DNA of 52,381 nucleotides, taken from positions 1-52,381 of the forward strand of contig JAPKAY010000024.1 in the NCBI GenBank assembly GCA_028825045.1, in the 5' to 3' direction. The stretch is from Halioglobus sp. (lineage in GTDB: Bacteria > Pseudomonadota > Gammaproteobacteria > Pseudomonadales > Halieaceae). Positions within the stretch are counted from its first letter, which is position 1; every line of letters begins with the position of its first letter. Positions 50,879 to 52,381 of the stretch are shown here, one piece after another. A model generated the notes under the pieces. The model saw only the letters and a program-made list of their open reading frames with translations. It ran no database searches and was not told where the DNA came from. Position numbers and translations under genes: made by a program.

Positions 50879-52381
50879 CTATCGATAAATCCTGAGTCTT
50901 TTGAAAGGCTGCCCGGAAACAAGAGGAATGGAATCAATCGTCACGGTGTCGCCCACAACCGTTGCCAAGCCGGTAAGAGCGCCCTTGTCCCACGACCACT
51001 TGAGCGTCTCACCATCTTCAAGGACAAAGTTTCGCGGACGACGGGGTGTAACGCTTATCGTAATCTGTTGCGGCTGATCTGGAATTCCTTTACCAATACC
51101 TTTGCGCGCTTTGTATTGTAAAGGAAAGAGAATCTGTGAAGCACTATCAACAATGCTGGCATGATCCCAAATGATGCCCATATTGTAATGGCCACGGGGA
51201 TATTTCTTCTCGTTTATGCGGTCTGACGCTAAAAATGGGTGATTCCCCGTAGACCGGGTGATCGCCGGATGAGCGCGATCTAGCGTGACATCCTGCACAC
51301 TAGATTCAAAACCGGTCATGTTAGGTAAATTCACTCCAGGCTCCCCTAAACCATGGCCCACTTTAACCCAGACGAACGCACCGCCAATTTTATGCTGCTC
51401 AACTAAGTTGACGAATTCCAACTGCGTATTCCCGTCCAAACCTTCACTGAACTGGTCGTCGCTGCTAAAAGTATGGCGGTAGTGAATGCCGCGTACGATC
51501 GGATCAACTGCGGACTGTATCGCAAAGTCGATCTCATCCCAGTACTTCTTGGTACTGCCACTGTCCGGCGCTAACGAACCATACTGCGCACTATCTCTCT
51601 TTGCGATCTCGCGAGGCATGATGGTGCCCATTCTCCCGGAGGAATAAGCGATATTTTCACGCCACGGATCTGGCAAATTCATGGTCTGAGTAACAGCACC
51701 TGTCCCGCCCATTGAGCTTCCATCCAAAATAATGCCACGGTCACTGACATCGATTCCGTAGCGATCTGTGAGAAAGCGCAACATAGCCGCGATGCGTCGC
51801 CCAGGATAATTTAAACCATCGGCCCCGAACATCCACCACTGGCGCCAAAACTGGTCATACCCCTCCGCATCCTGCGCTCTAGCTTCTATATCAGCCGCAG
51901 GTGTTGGTCCGAAAACCCACATCGATCCCGTTGCGCCCCCGGAGCCATGCATAACGACGGCTATTCTGGGGACTTTGGGAAGGGGGTTCTTTCGAGAGTA
52001 GGCCCACTGAAAATCGATGCCATTAGAATCGTAGTATGGGTTCGATTTGACATCCATGGCACCCAGATAGAAGGCCCAGGTGTTTCCTGTCTGAGTCGGT
52101 TCAGCGGGGGCAGTAATAAGCGTGGGATTGGGCTTGAGGTGAGCCGACCGACGCTTGGGCTGACTTGGCCGGTGTGCTGCAGCAGGTTTTGAGGGTTTAG
52201 CCTGAGGGGCTTGCGTGACGGGCTTGGAGGCTCGAGCAGTCGGCTGGGCCACCGTTGGCAACGATTTTTTAACAGGGACTTTTTTATTGGTAGCTTCAGA
52301 AGGCTTGTTTTGGTCAGGTTTTGCTTCGGGCTTATCCACCGCAGTGCCATCGCTTACCGCGGGCCCCTCACCCAGTTTTAT
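50879..52381 (-). CDS. Secreted alpha/beta-hydrolase-like protein with beta-sandwich, 5' end missing
   Basis: The frame is open to the window edge, so the N-terminus, probably with a signal peptide, lies outside. At least 500 residues are visible. First comes a Pro/Lys/Gln-rich disordered linker (about 90 residues), then a hydrolase-like domain. That domain has VVMHGSGGATG (oxyanion block), the nucleophile elbow DGSSMGGTGA and VGHGLGEPGVNLP (catalytic His candidate). A C-terminal beta-sandwich (PDQPQQITISV, GETLKWSW) completes it. Order and spacing match the first half of the protein at 21072-24941, including HYNMGIIW versus HYNLGLSW. An internal GTG at 52339 is not a likely start. It follows the MBOAT operon on the same strand. 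The substrate is unknown; an esterase acting on acylated glycan is one idea from context. Confidence 0.7.
   Translation of the reverse strand: MKLGEGPAVSDGTAVDKPEAKPDQNKPSEATNKKVPVKKSLPTVAQPTARASKPVTQAPQAKPSKPAAAHRPSQPKRRSAHLKPNPTLITAPAEPTQTGNTWAFYLGAMDVKSNPYYDSNGIDFQWAYSRKNPLPKVPRIAVVMHGSGGATGSMWVFGPTPAADIEARAQDAEGYDQFWRQWWMFGADGLNYPGRRIAAMLRFLTDRYGIDVSDRGIILDGSSMGGTGAVTQTMNLPDPWRENIAYSSGRMGTIMPREIAKRDSAQYGSLAPDSGSTKKYWDEIDFAIQSAVDPIVRGIHYRHTFSSDDQFSEGLDGNTQLEFVNLVEQHKIGGAFVWVKVGHGLGEPGVNLPNMTGFESSVQDVTLDRAHPAITRSTGNHPFLASDRINEKKYPRGHYNMGIIWDHASIVDSASQILFPLQYKARKGIGKGIPDQPQQITISVTPRRPRNFVLEDGETLKWSWDKGALTGLATVVGDTVTIDSIPLVSGQPFKRLRIYR

Overview
The window looks like a chromosome segment of an aerobic, probably marine gammaproteobacterium (Cellvibrionales/Halieaceae-like; inferred from gene content, not shown by a marker gene). 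It combines a bacterial P450, secreted PQQ-type and haem-c proteins, exosortase-associated glycosyltransferases and a surface-polysaccharide locus. I saw no rRNA, tRNA, CRISPR array or phage module. Many genes use TTG or GTG starts, so several starts below were moved to the codon with the better ribosome binding site.

Left part (1-24.9 kb) is a mosaic of unrelated metabolic and secreted functions. It holds an IS6-type remnant, a hot-dog thioesterase, a P450 / DapB-like reductase pair with a broken EXPERA-like gene, and an orphan flippase. These are followed by a radical SAM enzyme, a haem plus PQQ-type sugar dehydrogenase chimera, MocA-like and XdhC maturation factors beside a decayed molybdenum hydroxylase gene, an amidase, a lipoprotein phosphoesterase and a GAF histidine kinase. 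The part ends with an NMT1/THI5-type ABC importer operon and a 1290-residue secreted protein joining an alpha/beta-hydrolase-like module, a propeller and a di-haem cytochrome.

Middle part (25-31 kb) is a decay zone. Four fragments of an IS6-family element (one at the window start, three between 25.1 and 28.8 kb) bracket a sulfotransferase and a second radical SAM protein. An FHA protein, an IS3-type OrfA fragment and a thrombospondin-type-3 fragment follow. From 31 kb, a promoter drives a small periplasmic protein coupled to an OmpA-family protein, followed by a DUF805 protein.

Right part (33.5-52.4 kb) is a surface glycan / acyl-modification locus. It has a MaoC-SDR fusion, an acyltransferase-3, an FkbH-like HAD protein overlapping its acyl carrier protein, an AAC(3)-like acyltransferase and a NodB-like deacetylase. 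Next come a complete four-step GDP-D-glycero-D-manno-heptose route in three genes (gmhA, hddA and an hddC-gmhB fusion), two exosortase-A-type glycosyltransferases and an AlgI-like MBOAT with its SGNH-like partner. The window ends in a partial secreted hydrolase that shares its whole hydrolase plus beta-sandwich module with the 1290-residue protein 26 kb away. The most plausible joint function of this part is building and acylating a heptose-containing exopolysaccharide; the two-member hydrolase family is the best candidate for something undescribed.
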